DNA from: Peptococcaceae bacterium
GTDB lineage: Bacteria; Bacillota; Peptococcia; DRI-13; UBA5745
Assembly (NCBI GenBank): GCA_031264885.1
Contig: JAISDM010000013.1
Location: forward strand, 1 to 29,304
Direction of reading: 5' to 3'
Length of the DNA: 29,304 nucleotides
Shown: one piece after another, positions 9,785 through 18,156 of the stretch
How the letters are laid out: each line of letters opens with the position of its first letter
Numbering within the stretch: the first letter of the stretch is position 1
The notes under the pieces: model-generated
What the model was told of the DNA's origin: nothing
What the model saw: the letters and a program-made list of their open reading frames with translations, nothing else
Database searches by the model: none
Translations under genes and position numbers: made by a program

Positions 9785-11681
9785 GGGTGATGAGTCCTCC
9801 CTCGTTTTGATATTCTTCCGGATGATATTCGGGCAGCATCCGGGACAGGGCGGCGCGGATATCGCCTCCGGAATCCAGGCAGCGCTCCATAGAGGAGATG
9901 ATCCAGCCGGCCAGTTCCGAATCCACGGGGGACGGCTTTGCCGCAAAAATCTTGTCGTTCTGTGTCTTGGATACGCCCTCGTCGTTCAGCAGCAGTTCTT
10001 CATAGAGTTTTTCGCCCGGGCGCAGGCCGGTGTACACGATTTCCACATCCAGTCCGGGGGTCAGGCCCGCCATACGAATGAGGTTCTTTGCCAGTTCGGT
10101 AATCTTAATGGGGGAGCCCATGTCCAGAATGTATATTTCATCTTTGTCGGGCATGGCGCCTACCTGGATCACAAGACGCGCCGCCTCGGGGATGGTCATG
10201 AAGTAGCGGACCATGTCCGGATGGGTGACGGTGACCGGGCCGCCCGCCTCAATCTGTTGACGGAACAAGGGAACCACGCTGCCGTTGCTGTCCAGCACGT
10301 TGCCGAAGCGTACGCACACAAATTCGGTTTTTTTCAATTGGTTGAGGCTTTGAACCGCCAATTCCGCCAGCCGTTTGGAAGCGCCCATGACGTTGGTGGG
10401 ATTCACCGCCTTGTCTGTGGAAATCATGACGAAACATTCCGCTCCGTATTCCACGGATGCCAGCGCGGTCTGATATGTGCCGAACACATTGTTCCGGATG
10501 GCCAGTTCCGGGCATTCTTCCATCAGGGGCACATGTTTATAAGCGGCGGCGTGGAACACCACCGACGGGTGAAATTCCTCGAATACGGCCTTGAGCCTTT
10601 GGGTATCCTGAACGGAACCCACGCGCACGAAGCATGAGGGCTGCTCCGCCGTTCCATAGCGGATGACCAGTTCCTGCACCAGGTTGTGGGCGTTGTTCTC
10701 GGAAATATCGTAGACGACAATTTGAGCGGGCGCGAACGCCACCAACTGACGGCAGAGTTCCGAGCCGATGGATCCGCCGCCTCCGGTGACCAGCACGGTG
10801 CGCCCTCTCAGCCAGCGGGATATGCCTTCATTGTCCAGATCCGCCTCCGGGCGGCCCAGAAGGTCGCTGATGTTCAGATCCCTGAGATTATCCGCCAGGG
10901 AAACCTTTTGATTGTCCACGGGTTTCAAAACCCGTACCTTGCATTGAGGAACCGGCACGATCCGGAGGATTTCCTGCAGGGCGTCGTTGGATAGAGAGGG
11001 GATGGCGATGATGATTTCCCGGATATCCATTTGTCTGCAAAGCCCGGGAATCAAGTAGATGTCTCCGAGTATTTTGAAACCGTGAAGCATGTAACCGTGT
11101 TTGTTCGTATCATTATCCACAATGCCCATGATCTCCCGGCGCCGCCAGGAGGCGTGGCGGTTCATATTCAGCAGGAACGAGGAAGCGGACTCGCCGGCGC
11201 CCACCACCAAGGTTCGGATCGTTATCTGCGCGGGGGCTTCAATCTTGCCGAACACGCGGAGAAAGAATAGGCGCACCTCTCTGGAAACCCGCGGGTACAG
11301 CCGTACTCCCGCAGTCAGCGTCAGAAAAAAATAAAAAGCCATCATGCCGATGCCCGGGTTGCTCCAATAGCCCATCTTGATCCGCAGGAGTACATAAACG
11401 GAAAAACAGCTGAGCCCCGTGGCAAATACCAGGCGCAGCATGGTGCCGATGCCGGGATAGCGCCACATGCTCTGATAGACCCGGGATAAAACAAAAAAAA
11501 GGACGCAGAATCCGATCATAAACAAAACGTCCTGATTCAGTTCGTCGGACAGGTCATTCGTGTTTATAAACAAATAAGTGAACACAAAAATAGAAGCCCA
11601 CCAGGATAGCCATAAGAAGAAACAGTCCATCAGCATTTGCAAGGCTATTTTGACTAAACTGCGCATTCCCAATTTTGACAA
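9714..11681 (-). CDS. Membrane nucleotide-sugar 4,6-dehydratase, CapD/FlaA1/WbpM family
   Basis: The likely reaction is NAD-dependent dehydration of UDP-GlcNAc (or a related UDP-HexNAc), the first step to deoxyamino sugars of capsule, glycoprotein or O-antigen-like glycans. Four N-terminal membrane helices (about 10-130) are followed by a CoA-binding-like Rossmann domain (about 145-270). The catalytic extended SDR domain has the NAD loop VTGGGGSIGSE near residue 298 and the active-site block STDKAVNPTNVMGASK near 420-435. There a Met replaces the usual catalytic Tyr of YxxxK, as is typical of this long membrane branch. The length of 655 aa is normal. The start is uncertain: TTG 11681 directly abuts GGGAG, and ATG 11666 gives a protein five residues shorter. 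Confidence 0.93.
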   Translation of the reverse strand: MSKLGMRSLVKIALQMLMDCFFLWLSWWASIFVFTYLFINTNDLSDELNQDVLFMIGFCVLFFVLSRVYQSMWRYPGIGTMLRLVFATGLSCFSVYVLLRIKMGYWSNPGIGMMAFYFFLTLTAGVRLYPRVSREVRLFFLRVFGKIEAPAQITIRTLVVGAGESASSFLLNMNRHASWRRREIMGIVDNDTNKHGYMLHGFKILGDIYLIPGLCRQMDIREIIIAIPSLSNDALQEILRIVPVPQCKVRVLKPVDNQKVSLADNLRDLNISDLLGRPEADLDNEGISRWLRGRTVLVTGGGGSIGSELCRQLVAFAPAQIVVYDISENNAHNLVQELVIRYGTAEQPSCFVRVGSVQDTQRLKAVFEEFHPSVVFHAAAYKHVPLMEECPELAIRNNVFGTYQTALASVEYGAECFVMISTDKAVNPTNVMGASKRLAELAVQSLNQLKKTEFVCVRFGNVLDSNGSVVPLFRQQIEAGGPVTVTHPDMVRYFMTIPEAARLVIQVGAMPDKDEIYILDMGSPIKITELAKNLIRMAGLTPGLDVEIVYTGLRPGEKLYEELLLNDEGVSKTQNDKIFAAKPSPVDSELAGWIISSMERCLDSGGDIRAALSRMLPEYHPEEYQNEGGLITHVQSEKPAKNQNQRGLDRTHAIS

Positions 11682-11730
11682 CTCCCATCGGCGCTTGGAC
11701 GCCTCTCCGAAAGATTGCGGTCTGTGCGGC

Positions 11731-11762
11731 AGGGGCGCGGGAATCCATGTTCGCGCCCGCCG
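11731..11762 (-). other. Stem-loop in the leader of the polysaccharide operon
   Basis: GGGCGCG and CGCGCCC flank a short loop in the roughly 80-nt leader between the promoter and the dehydratase start, on the minus strand. It has no T-run, so it is not a plain terminator. It could influence translation or mRNA stability. That role is inference only. Confidence 0.35.
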
Positions 11763-11770
11763 CTTCCTTT

Positions 11771-11800
11771 ATTATATAAAAAAAAGAAGGGTTATGTCAA
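11771..11800 (-). promoter_or_regulatory. Consensus promoter of the polysaccharide operon
   Basis: Read on the minus strand, there is a -35 TTGACA (11795-11800), an 18-bp spacer and a -10 TATAAT (11771-11776). Both hexamers match the housekeeping sigma-factor consensus perfectly. Transcription would start near 11764 and run into the dehydratase gene. A MITE-like copy lies just upstream. Confidence 0.8.
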
Positions 11801-11830
11801 TGGCGGCAATATCTCAGTCTGCGCATCTGT

Positions 11831-11912
11831 CAAGGACGGGCGGCAGAATGCCGCCCCTACAAGGCGCATCATTCACGGTACCGTAGGGGCGGCATTCTGC
11901 CGCCCGCCGCCC
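11831..11912. repeat. MITE-like palindromic element, core copy (B)
   Basis: The arms at 11837-11860 and 11883-11906 are inverted copies of the GGGCGGCAGAATGCCGCCCC core. The 22-bp central spacer is nearly the same as in copy A. No clear terminal repeats remain. It lies between the hybrid kinase gene's 3' end and the polysaccharide operon promoter, with transcription leaving it on one side and arriving on the other. Confidence 0.8.
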
Positions 11913-11957
11913 GAATCAGGGATATCCGGAATAACGGGTATGAACAATGACCCACTT

Positions 11958-13844
11958 TTATATCCGTATCTTTTCCGTCAAGATCCGCATCATCGCGCCG
12001 AAGTCCACCGGCTTCGCCAAATGGCTGTTCATGCCGGCTTCTATGGCCCGGTCGATGTCCTCCGGATAGGCGTTGGCCGACAAAGCCACAATCGGAACTT
12101 TGACCGCGTCCTCCCGGTTCAGGCCGCGGATGCCGCGCGCGGCGCCGTATCCGTCCATGTTGGGCATGAGCAAGTCCATAAACACAAAGTCGTAATAACC
12201 TTCCGGCGACCGCCTGAATTTCTCCACCGCCTCCGCGCCGTCCGCCGCCTCGTCCACTTGGGCGTTGGTTTCGGCCAGAAGCTCCGTCAGAACGACGCGG
12301 TTGATCTCAATGTCCTCCGCCGACAAAATATGCTTCCCCGTCAAATCCGGAATCACAATTCCGCCTTCCCCGCCCGCGTCCGCGGTTTTTTCCAGGCGAA
12401 TCTCAAAGGCAAAAACCGAACCCTTCCCCGGCGCGCTTTCGACGGTGATTTCACCCCCCATCATTCCCACCAGATTTTGGCTGATCGCCAGGCCCAGGCC
12501 CGCCCCGCCATGCTTCATATTGCCGGCGCTGCCCTGCTCAAAGGCGACAAACAGGCGTTCCCGCTGTTCTTCCCCGATGCCGATCCCCGTGTCCTTCACG
12601 ACAAAACGCACATCCGCGTAAGCGTCGGTTTCTTTGGTAACGTTCACCAAAAAATACACCTGGCCGTCCTCCGGCGTGAATTTCACCGCGTTTCCCAGCA
12701 GGTTAATCAGCACCTGCCTCAGGCGGAGCTTGTCGCCCATGGCCGTCACACGGGGCAGCGCGTCGATATTGTGGCTGAAGACAAGCCCCTTTGTCCGGCA
12801 TCCCTCACCGATGATGCTCACCACTTCCTCCATTACCCTGTTCAGCACAAGCCTGTCCTTCTCGATGGTCAGCTTGCCGGACTCGATATTAGACATATCC
12901 AGAATATCGTTTAATATCCCCAGCAAATGCCCGGACGCGGCCAGAATCTCATCCGTGGAGGCATCGGATTTTTCTTTTGTCCGGGCTTTTTTCGCGATGT
13001 GCGCCATTCCGATGATGGCGTTCAGGGGCGTTCGGATCTCATGGCTCATGCTGGTCAGAAACCGGCTCTTGGCCTGAGACGCGGCCTGAGCGGCGACGGT
13101 TTTTTCTTCCAATTCCTTTGTGCGTTCCCGGACGGTCTGCTCCAGATTCGTGTTGGCGTCTTCCAGCTCCACGCTTTTCAAAAAATTAGACACGTATAAA
13201 TTATTGATGAACACGGATACAAAGGCCGTGACGCCGGTTATGATGATCAAATTCGCCCGCATGTCGGAATCCACGAAGTCCTGCCAGGCGGATATTCCCG
13301 CCGAATTCGTGATGTTCTGTGTGAAGTACAGAGTGGCGAGAACATACGCGAAGGCAGCCCCGACGGTCATGACTCCCTGCCCGCCGCTCAGCACCGGCAC
13401 CATGCCTACCATGAGTATCAGAATGATGTAGCTGTTCACACCCTGATGGGAAAGGATGTTGAGCGTGCAGAAGGTCAGCTGGATCAGCGCGTACAGATAC
13501 AGCACGCTTTGAACCAAAAAAACCTTGGCGCCGTGGCTTTTGATTCTGCCGCGCCTGACTTGGGCAAACAGGATCCAATAAACGAGGCCCACCAACAGCG
13601 ACGCCAGTGAAAGCGCGATGTAATAATCCAGGGGAATGGGCATGCCGTCCCCGGATTTCTGCGGATACAGCGCGTTGATGACCTGCAAAATGACCTGAAT
13701 CACCACAATATATATGGCGAACCCGTGCATACGCGCCACATTGGTCTCCAGCCGCCGCGCCTCAAACCGGGCCCTGTATTCCTCCGGCACGTTCATAAAC
13801 AATCGTGAAAACTGCCCGTTCTTCCGCTTCGCGTCGTCCGCCAT
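11958..13844 (-). CDS. Hybrid sensor histidine kinase with C-terminal receiver domain
   Basis: This is a membrane signal-transduction kinase. From ATG 13844 (GGAGG 9 nt upstream) it has 628 residues. About six membrane helices at 40-220 form the sensor and have no recognisable ligand domain. A short coiled coil follows, then a HisKA domain with the H-box SMSHEIRTPLNAIIG (phospho-acceptor about H268). The HATPase domain has an N-box (LLGNAVKFTP), G1 (DTGIGI) and G2 (GGAGLGLAI). A receiver domain ends the protein, with acceptor Asp about D557 in VFMDLLMPNMDG. The frame runs open to 13895, but no ribosome binding site supports that longer form. No partner regulator or HPt gene is adjacent, so the target pathway is unknown. 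Confidence 0.95.
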   Translation of the reverse strand: MADDAKRKNGQFSRLFMNVPEEYRARFEARRLETNVARMHGFAIYIVVIQVILQVINALYPQKSGDGMPIPLDYYIALSLASLLVGLVYWILFAQVRRGRIKSHGAKVFLVQSVLYLYALIQLTFCTLNILSHQGVNSYIILILMVGMVPVLSGGQGVMTVGAAFAYVLATLYFTQNITNSAGISAWQDFVDSDMRANLIIITGVTAFVSVFINNLYVSNFLKSVELEDANTNLEQTVRERTKELEEKTVAAQAASQAKSRFLTSMSHEIRTPLNAIIGMAHIAKKARTKEKSDASTDEILAASGHLLGILNDILDMSNIESGKLTIEKDRLVLNRVMEEVVSIIGEGCRTKGLVFSHNIDALPRVTAMGDKLRLRQVLINLLGNAVKFTPEDGQVYFLVNVTKETDAYADVRFVVKDTGIGIGEEQRERLFVAFEQGSAGNMKHGGAGLGLAISQNLVGMMGGEITVESAPGKGSVFAFEIRLEKTADAGGEGGIVIPDLTGKHILSAEDIEINRVVLTELLAETNAQVDEAADGAEAVEKFRRSPEGYYDFVFMDLLMPNMDGYGAARGIRGLNREDAVKVPIVALSANAYPEDIDRAIEAGMNSHLAKPVDFGAMMRILTEKIRI

Positions 13845-13906
13845 CGCATCATTCCTCCATCCTGTCATTCCGCCGCCGTCTGTCCCGGGATCCATTTCTA
13901 ATTCTG

Positions 13907-13935
13907 ATTATACCGCATCAGCGAAAAAATATCGA
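13907..13935 (-). promoter_or_regulatory. Probable promoter of the hybrid kinase gene
   Basis: On the minus strand there is a -10 TATAAT (13907-13912) preceded by a 17-bp spacer and a weaker -35 TCGATA (13930-13935, 4 of 6). The expected start near 13900 gives a leader of about 55 nt before the ATG at 13844. Confidence 0.6.
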
Positions 13936-14096
13936 CAGTTGAAATTCGCCGGTATGCGCGGATCCGAATTTCGGGCCAGACTGTCCGAAAACGCGCCCTA
14001 AATATTGTAAACACACAATATATGGGATGAATCGCTTGGGGCGACACACTATATATGGTATTGGTGATGCAATTTTTGTTGTTTTCGGACGGTCTG

Positions 14097-14164
14097 GGGC
14101 GGCAGAATGCCGCCCCTACGGTACCGTGAATCATGCGTCTGTAGGGGCGGCATCCTGCCGCCCG
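14097..14164. repeat. MITE-like palindromic element, core copy (C)
   Basis: The core arms at 14097-14119 and 14141-14164 are inverted repeats. The spacer is in the opposite orientation to copies A and B. The right flank (to about 14206) resembles a decayed terminal repeat ending in CTTGGCAG, which overlaps the -35 of the next promoter. Apart from the kinase promoter and the next promoter, the 13845-14297 gap holds nothing else I can support. Confidence 0.75.
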
Positions 14165-14199
14165 TCTTTGCCGACGCGAATCTCCGAATAACGAATCTC

Positions 14200-14228
14200 T
14201 TGGCAGAAACAAATAAAACCGGTATAAT
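14200..14228 (+). promoter_or_regulatory. Promoter of the holin-like gene
   Basis: -35 TTGGCA (14200-14205), a 17-bp spacer and -10 TATAAT (14223-14228) form a strong housekeeping-type promoter. Transcription would start near 14235, about 60 nt before the first start codon. Confidence 0.8.
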
Positions 14229-14297
14229 GAGTAAATAGTAAAGCGTACTGAGTAATTTGTAAATCCGGCTAAAAATCCCCTTCCAGGAGGTTTTCTC

Positions 14298-14639
14298 ATG
14301 TTCAACAGGATGCCTTATACTGGAAAAAGCATCACGAAGATCATACTGTCATATATATTCAATAAAACAAAAGAATCGGGATCGGAACTCGAAAATGAAG
14401 GAGGAATATATATGAAAAGTATCGACTGGAGGACGAAGCTGTCAAGCCGGAAATTCTGGGCCGCGCTGGCCGGTTGGATCACGTCGCTGCTGACAGCTTT
14501 TCGCGTGGCGGACAATACAGTGGCTCAAGTGAGCCTGATTATCGCCGGCATCGGATCACTGGCAGTCTACATGCTGGCCGAGGGCATGACGGATAAGGCG
14601 AGAGCCGGCAATGGGGGAAACAGAAACAGCCCGGCATAG
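14298..14639 (+). CDS. Small holin-like membrane protein with two possible starts
   Basis: From ATG 14412 (AAGGAGG 7 nt upstream) the product is a 75-residue basic protein. It begins MKSIDWRTKLSSRKFWAALAG and has two hydrophobic helices joined by a short turn (VADNT), then a charged tail. This layout is common in small phage holin-like proteins of Clostridia. An in-frame ATG at 14298 also has a good ribosome binding site (AGGAGG, 7 nt) and would add 38 mostly polar/basic residues. The gene has its own promoter and terminator and no phage neighbours, so it is a stand-alone unit. Assignment to holins rests on size and topology, and an unrelated small membrane protein is possible. Confidence 0.7.
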   Translation: MFNRMPYTGKSITKIILSYIFNKTKESGSELENEGGIYMKSIDWRTKLSSRKFWAALAGWITSLLTAFRVADNTVAQVSLIIAGIGSLAVYMLAEGMTDKARAGNGGNRNSPA

Positions 14640-14673
14640 TGGCTTGCGGATCAGACAGGGCGCTGAAACACAG

Positions 14674-14706
14674 AAAACCCACGGGGTGACTGCCCGTGGG
14701 TTTTTG
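14674..14706 (+). terminator. Intrinsic terminator after the holin-like gene
   Basis: AAAACCCACGGG (14674-14685) pairs with CCCGTGGGTTTT (14693-14704) and is followed by more T residues. It ends the single-gene transcript and gives insulation from the tRNA gene. Confidence 0.92.
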
Positions 14707-14767
14707 TTAGGTTTTTTGCGCGTCCAGCGCCCGCCGGGTTCGATCCCTCCCGCGTGACGCTTTATTG

Positions 14768-14800
14768 GTAAGGGAACCCCTCTGTTGGTTCCCTATATTT
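14768..14800. other. Small hairpin next to the tRNA 3' end, possible terminator
   Basis: AGGGAACC and GGTTCCCT (about 14770-14793) form an 8-bp stem, followed on the plus strand by ATATTTT. It sits just beyond the 3' end of the minus-strand tRNA and could end its transcript, but the minus-strand T-run is poor. Confidence 0.4.
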
Positions 14801-14806
14801 TCCAAG

Positions 14807-14882
<76 letters not shown>

Positions 14883-14949
14883 ATGTTTGATCCGACTTTC
14901 CTATTCTACTCTAACTCGGTTTTTTTTTCAAGCCTAATTTTTTGCGGTC

Positions 14950-15067
14950 CTGCGATTCGTAATTTGGGTAATTTGGAGATTCGCGTCTATCGAAAACGGG
15001 CGGCAGAATGCCGCCCCCCTACGGATGCGGCATATATGGCGCCGTAGGGGCGGCATTCTGCCGCCCG
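14950..15067. repeat. MITE-like palindromic element, copy with one terminal repeat (D)
   Basis: The left end (14950-14967) matches the 18-bp terminal repeat of copy A with one change. The core arms lie at 14997-15021 and 15044-15067. The right terminal repeat is missing, and the core ends two bases before the ylbJ stop codon (15070-15072). Its hairpin may serve as the 3' end of the ylbJ transcript. Confidence 0.75.
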
Positions 15068-15069
15068 TT

Positions 15070-16092
15070 CTACGAGAGGGGGATCAAGGGGGAGAGGATC
15101 TGGAACAGGGCGATGGAAAGGAGCGGCTGAAAAAGACGTCCCAGGAAATAGGGTGTTAATGGGATGCCGGAATCGCTGAGCATTCCTGAAACCTGGGCCT
15201 GAATGGATACGCCGGAAAATCCCAGCAGCCCCAGTACCAACTTCATCTGAGTGTGCCGGGGAAGCGAAGCGGCGGTGATTCCGGACAGTCCGGAGGTCAT
15301 CTCAAGAAGGCCGGACAGAATGCCTTGAGAAATTCCGCGGCCGGCCAGGGAGGCGGGCAGGACGGGGTTCAGACAGGCGGCCAAGGCCGCGAAAATGTGC
15401 GTTTGATTCAGCAGTTGAATGACCGAGGCGAAGAACACGATGTATCCGCCCAGCTGAATCGTGTTTTGGACTCCGGCGCGGATGCTTTCGGTGATCACCA
15501 GGCCGGCGCTGAAACGGTTACGGGACGGGGCGGCGCTTGAGGGGGCGGAACGGTATGTATCCGCGGAAGCGCCGGGCGCGCCGCGGCTGAAACGGGTCAG
15601 GCAGACGCCGTAGAGGAGGTTGGCGCCGTAATGGCACAGGGCGATCCAGCCTCCCAGGGCCGGCTCCCGCAGCATGCCTGACGCCAGTGCCGCCAAAATA
15701 AACAAGGGGCTGGCGTTATTGGTAAAAGCCACCAGAATGGCGGCCTCCTTTCGGGTGAGGCGGCCTTCTTCATACAAACGCCGGGTCAAAACCGCTCCCA
15801 TGGGAAAGCCGGTGGTGTAGCCCATCAATAGGACGAAACCCGCGTCTCCGGGCAAACGAAACAGCGGACGCATCAGAGGCGACAGCCATCTGCCGAACCG
15901 GTCGAGCCAGCCGGCGCGGATCAGTATTTCCGATATAATAAAGAAGGGCAGCAGGGAGGGCGTCAAAATATTCGCCCAGAGCCCCAGCCCGTTTCTGGCG
16001 CCTTCCAGAACGCCCTGTGGAAAAAATATCATTAAGACGAAGCAAGCAAAAGCCAGGGCGCCGGGTATGACATCTGTCATTTGGGTAAGCAT
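15070..16092 (-). CDS. ylbJ: Sporulation integral membrane protein YlbJ
   Basis: YlbJ is a polytopic membrane protein needed for spore cortex formation in Bacillus. It carries the nucleoside-recognition (Gate) fold. The 340-residue product has about eight hydrophobic helices. It also has the typical segments WANILTPSLLPFFIISE and GYTTGFPMGAVLTRRLYEEGRLTRKEA, the latter close to the family signature. It is shorter than the B. subtilis protein (about 400 aa). The start at ATG 16092 follows GGGGAG by 9 nt. It lies just downstream of tmcAL (ylbM), the same gene pairing as the ylb cluster of Bacillus, which supports both the identity and a spore-forming host. Confidence 0.88.
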   Translation of the reverse strand: MLTQMTDVIPGALAFACFVLMIFFPQGVLEGARNGLGLWANILTPSLLPFFIISEILIRAGWLDRFGRWLSPLMRPLFRLPGDAGFVLLMGYTTGFPMGAVLTRRLYEEGRLTRKEAAILVAFTNNASPLFILAALASGMLREPALGGWIALCHYGANLLYGVCLTRFSRGAPGASADTYRSAPSSAAPSRNRFSAGLVITESIRAGVQNTIQLGGYIVFFASVIQLLNQTHIFAALAACLNPVLPASLAGRGISQGILSGLLEMTSGLSGITAASLPRHTQMKLVLGLLGFSGVSIQAQVSGMLSDSGIPLTPYFLGRLFQPLLSIALFQILSPLIPLS

Positions 16093-16192
16093 CGGATAAA
16101 TCTCCCCGCAGCGATCATAATGAAAGGGATGGGATACGAACGTTCCCTATATTCATATTCACGCGCGGCGGGAATATGATTTTGCTTACGCG

Positions 16193-17455
16193 CTATACCA
16201 GCCTGCATGGGGTTTCGTAATATTCGGCGCTGCCGGCGGGATGGGAGGGGGCTTTTTCCAGCAGCGCGTACAGGTCGCCCGCCCGCACGTCCAGCGACCA
16301 GGCGGCTTTAACGGCGGGATGATTCCAGGCCAGGCTTTTGGCTTGTCTGCCTTGAGTGATCAAGGGAAGCGCGCCGCGGCGGCTGATCTGGCGCAGCAAT
16401 TGACGGCCCGCGCTGTTGAATCCCAGGATACGCAGGTAAGGCGGGCCTTCGCCGATGAATTGCGCCGTTTCCTGGGTATAGTTCAGAAACAGGAAGGTCA
16501 GCAGGCGCTGAAGGCGGCTTCTGGAATAGCGTTTTGTTTTCAGGGCGTCCAGAAAGGACGCGATGTCATGGCTGCCGCGGGCCGTGGCGCAGATTCGATT
16601 GGCCAGGCCGGGCTCCATGTCGGGAAGCTCCGCCAGATCCGCGGCGGAAGCCCTTTTAAGCAGCGCCATGAGGATGGGCGCCATGTCGTCGGCGAAAACA
16701 AAGGATTTTTTCTGATCCAAAACCTCTTTCAGCAGCCTGAGACTGGAAGCCGGCAAGAAGGGCCGCAGCTGATCCAAGCCCTCCTCATAGCCGGGAGCGC
16801 TTTGCAAATGACGCCGGATGGCGGAGGCGCCGGGAATGCCCGCCGCGCCGGGAGCGCCCGGGGCGTCCGGCAGCGGATCGTGGTAGCCGCCGCCTTGTCT
16901 GGGGATTAAGACGGGCGTCAAAGGCAGGGAAAAAGACTCTATGATTTGCAGATAATTCAGGGCGAGCCGCTCGTTGGGCCGGATGACCGGCGGCAAATCC
17001 GGCCGGATGTGTTTTAATGCCTGGGATTGCGCGCGGGCGAAGGAGACGCCGTCGTTCAGGGCGTGGGATAAGGCCGCGCGAAAGGCGGGGGGTTCCGCCG
17101 CGAGTACGCGGGCGGCGTCCCTGAGCTGGGGCAAGGCGTCTCTTTCGGCGCCAAAGGCCAGGTGGGTAACGATGCCGGTCCGGTGCAGGAGGGAGACGCC
17201 CCCGAAGGCAAACCACCAGGCGCTGCGTGTGGCGTAGAGGGCAGGCAGCTCTATTACTAAGTCGGCGCCTTGTTCCAGGGCCATCCGGGTTCGCGTCCGC
17301 TTGTGAATCATCGCGGGCTCTCCCCGCTGCATAAAATGTCCGCTCATAGCGCAAATAACGGCGTCTATGCCGTGCCGCTCCCGAAGCGCCTGAATTTGGT
17401 AGGCGTGGCCCAGGTGAAAAGGATTGTATTCGGCGATGATGCCGGCGATTTTCAT
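16193..17455 (-). CDS. tmcAL: tRNA(Met) cytidine acetate ligase
   Basis: TmcAL (YlbM) uses ATP and acetate to make N4-acetylcytidine at the wobble position of elongator tRNA-Met. The 420-residue protein starts MKIAGIIAEYNPFHLGHAYQ, with the nucleotidyltransferase HxGH motif at H14-H17. It carries the family's following block (ICAMSGHFMQRGEPAMIHKRTRTRMALEQGADLVIELP). ATG 17455 is chosen because AAAGGAG lies 8 nt upstream. The frame runs open to 17518 without such a site. It precedes ylbJ in the same orientation, about 100 nt apart. Confidence 0.94.
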   Translation of the reverse strand: MKIAGIIAEYNPFHLGHAYQIQALRERHGIDAVICAMSGHFMQRGEPAMIHKRTRTRMALEQGADLVIELPALYATRSAWWFAFGGVSLLHRTGIVTHLAFGAERDALPQLRDAARVLAAEPPAFRAALSHALNDGVSFARAQSQALKHIRPDLPPVIRPNERLALNYLQIIESFSLPLTPVLIPRQGGGYHDPLPDAPGAPGAAGIPGASAIRRHLQSAPGYEEGLDQLRPFLPASSLRLLKEVLDQKKSFVFADDMAPILMALLKRASAADLAELPDMEPGLANRICATARGSHDIASFLDALKTKRYSRSRLQRLLTFLFLNYTQETAQFIGEGPPYLRILGFNSAGRQLLRQISRRGALPLITQGRQAKSLAWNHPAVKAAWSLDVRAGDLYALLEKAPSHPAGSAEYYETPCRLV

Positions 17456-17521
17456 GATCCTGCTCCTTTGTGAGATGAGTATGTGGATGGTAAAACCGCG
17501 CGGCGTTGGCGGCGCCACAAT

Positions 17522-17550
17522 ATAATATCACAGAAACGTTATGATGAAAA
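17522..17550 (-). promoter_or_regulatory. Probable promoter of tmcAL-ylbJ
   Basis: On the minus strand there is a -35 TTTTCA (17545-17550, 4 of 6), a 17-bp spacer and a -10 TATTAT (17522-17527, 5 of 6). It would give a leader of about 60 nt. Confidence 0.5.
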
Positions 17551-17600
17551 TACGGCAGGAGCCGATGAACAGCGGGGCGGGCCAGACCGTCCGAAAACAA

Positions 17601-17707
17601 ACGGGCGGATTGCGGTGGTTCGCCCCCGGTTCCCCCCGTGGGGGCACGGCATGCCGTGCCCCGTCCCGTTCCCGGGTGGTCCCGGGCGGCATTCTGCCGC
17701 CCGCCCT
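17601..17707. repeat. Compound palindromic repeat (E), with a 59-bp block repeated inverted near 28.5 kb
   Basis: This stretch combines a palindromic block (GGGGCACGGCATGCCGTGCC at the centre, about 17641-17662) and a half core of the MITE family (GGGCGGCATTCTGCCGCCC at about 17684-17702). Bases 17612-17670 are repeated exactly, in reverse, at 28507-28565. It lies between tmcAL and the last gene of the iron operon and is the likely end of that transcript. Confidence 0.75.
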
Positions 17708-17718
17708 TGGCAGGGGGA

Positions 17719-18141
17719 TTACTTTCGCGCCTGGGCGAGGGCGTTTTGGGTGGCTTCTATAAATTGATCGTAGGAGACGGTGGCGCCGCTGACGGTGTCG
17801 ATCCCGCTCAGTTTCCGGGTCTGCTTAAACTGTTCGGCGTATTGCGCCATCGCTTTTACGGCCAGCTGGGCTTTGTCGTAGAAATCCTGGTTGGAGATCT
17901 CTCCGTTGACTTTCCCGTAATCCCCGTCTTTGACGCTGCCGTCTTTTTGCCAGGTGACAAACTGGCAGTCGGTGATTTCGCCTTCTTCTACTGTGACGGT
18001 CGCTTCTCCGTAGGCGCCGTCGTCGTCTTCGCCGCTTTTGCCGGTAAACACGCCGTCTTTATAAGAGACGCCGCCGCAGGCGGATGAAAGCGCGGCCGCC
18101 AGCGCAAACAGAACAATCAGAATGATCGCGGTTTTTTTCAT
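17719..18141 (-). CDS. FMN-binding-domain lipoprotein
   Basis: This is a small extracytoplasmic electron carrier. The 140-residue protein has a signal peptide ending at a lipobox-like LSSAC (Cys22) and one FMN-binding domain. The domain contains the motif DTVSGATVS at 115-123. In this family the Thr of D-x-x-S/T-G-A-T (here T121) receives FMN covalently from ApbE. GAGGAGG lies 8 nt before the ATG. It is the last gene of the iron-uptake operon. There it takes the place held by thioredoxin-like genes in the Campylobacter cluster, so I infer a redox role on iron at the cell surface. No apbE is in the window. Confidence 0.88.
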   Translation of the reverse strand: MKKTAIILIVLFALAAALSSACGGVSYKDGVFTGKSGEDDDGAYGEATVTVEEGEITDCQFVTWQKDGSVKDGDYGKVNGEISNQDFYDKAQLAVKAMAQYAEQFKQTRKLSGIDTVSGATVSYDQFIEATQNALAQARK

Positions 18142-18156
18142 AATTCATGCCTCCTC

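Noticed and set aside
14298..14639. Prophage remnant around the holin-like gene
   Set aside because: No endolysin, structural, integrase or attachment sequences flank it, and the unit has its own promoter and terminator.
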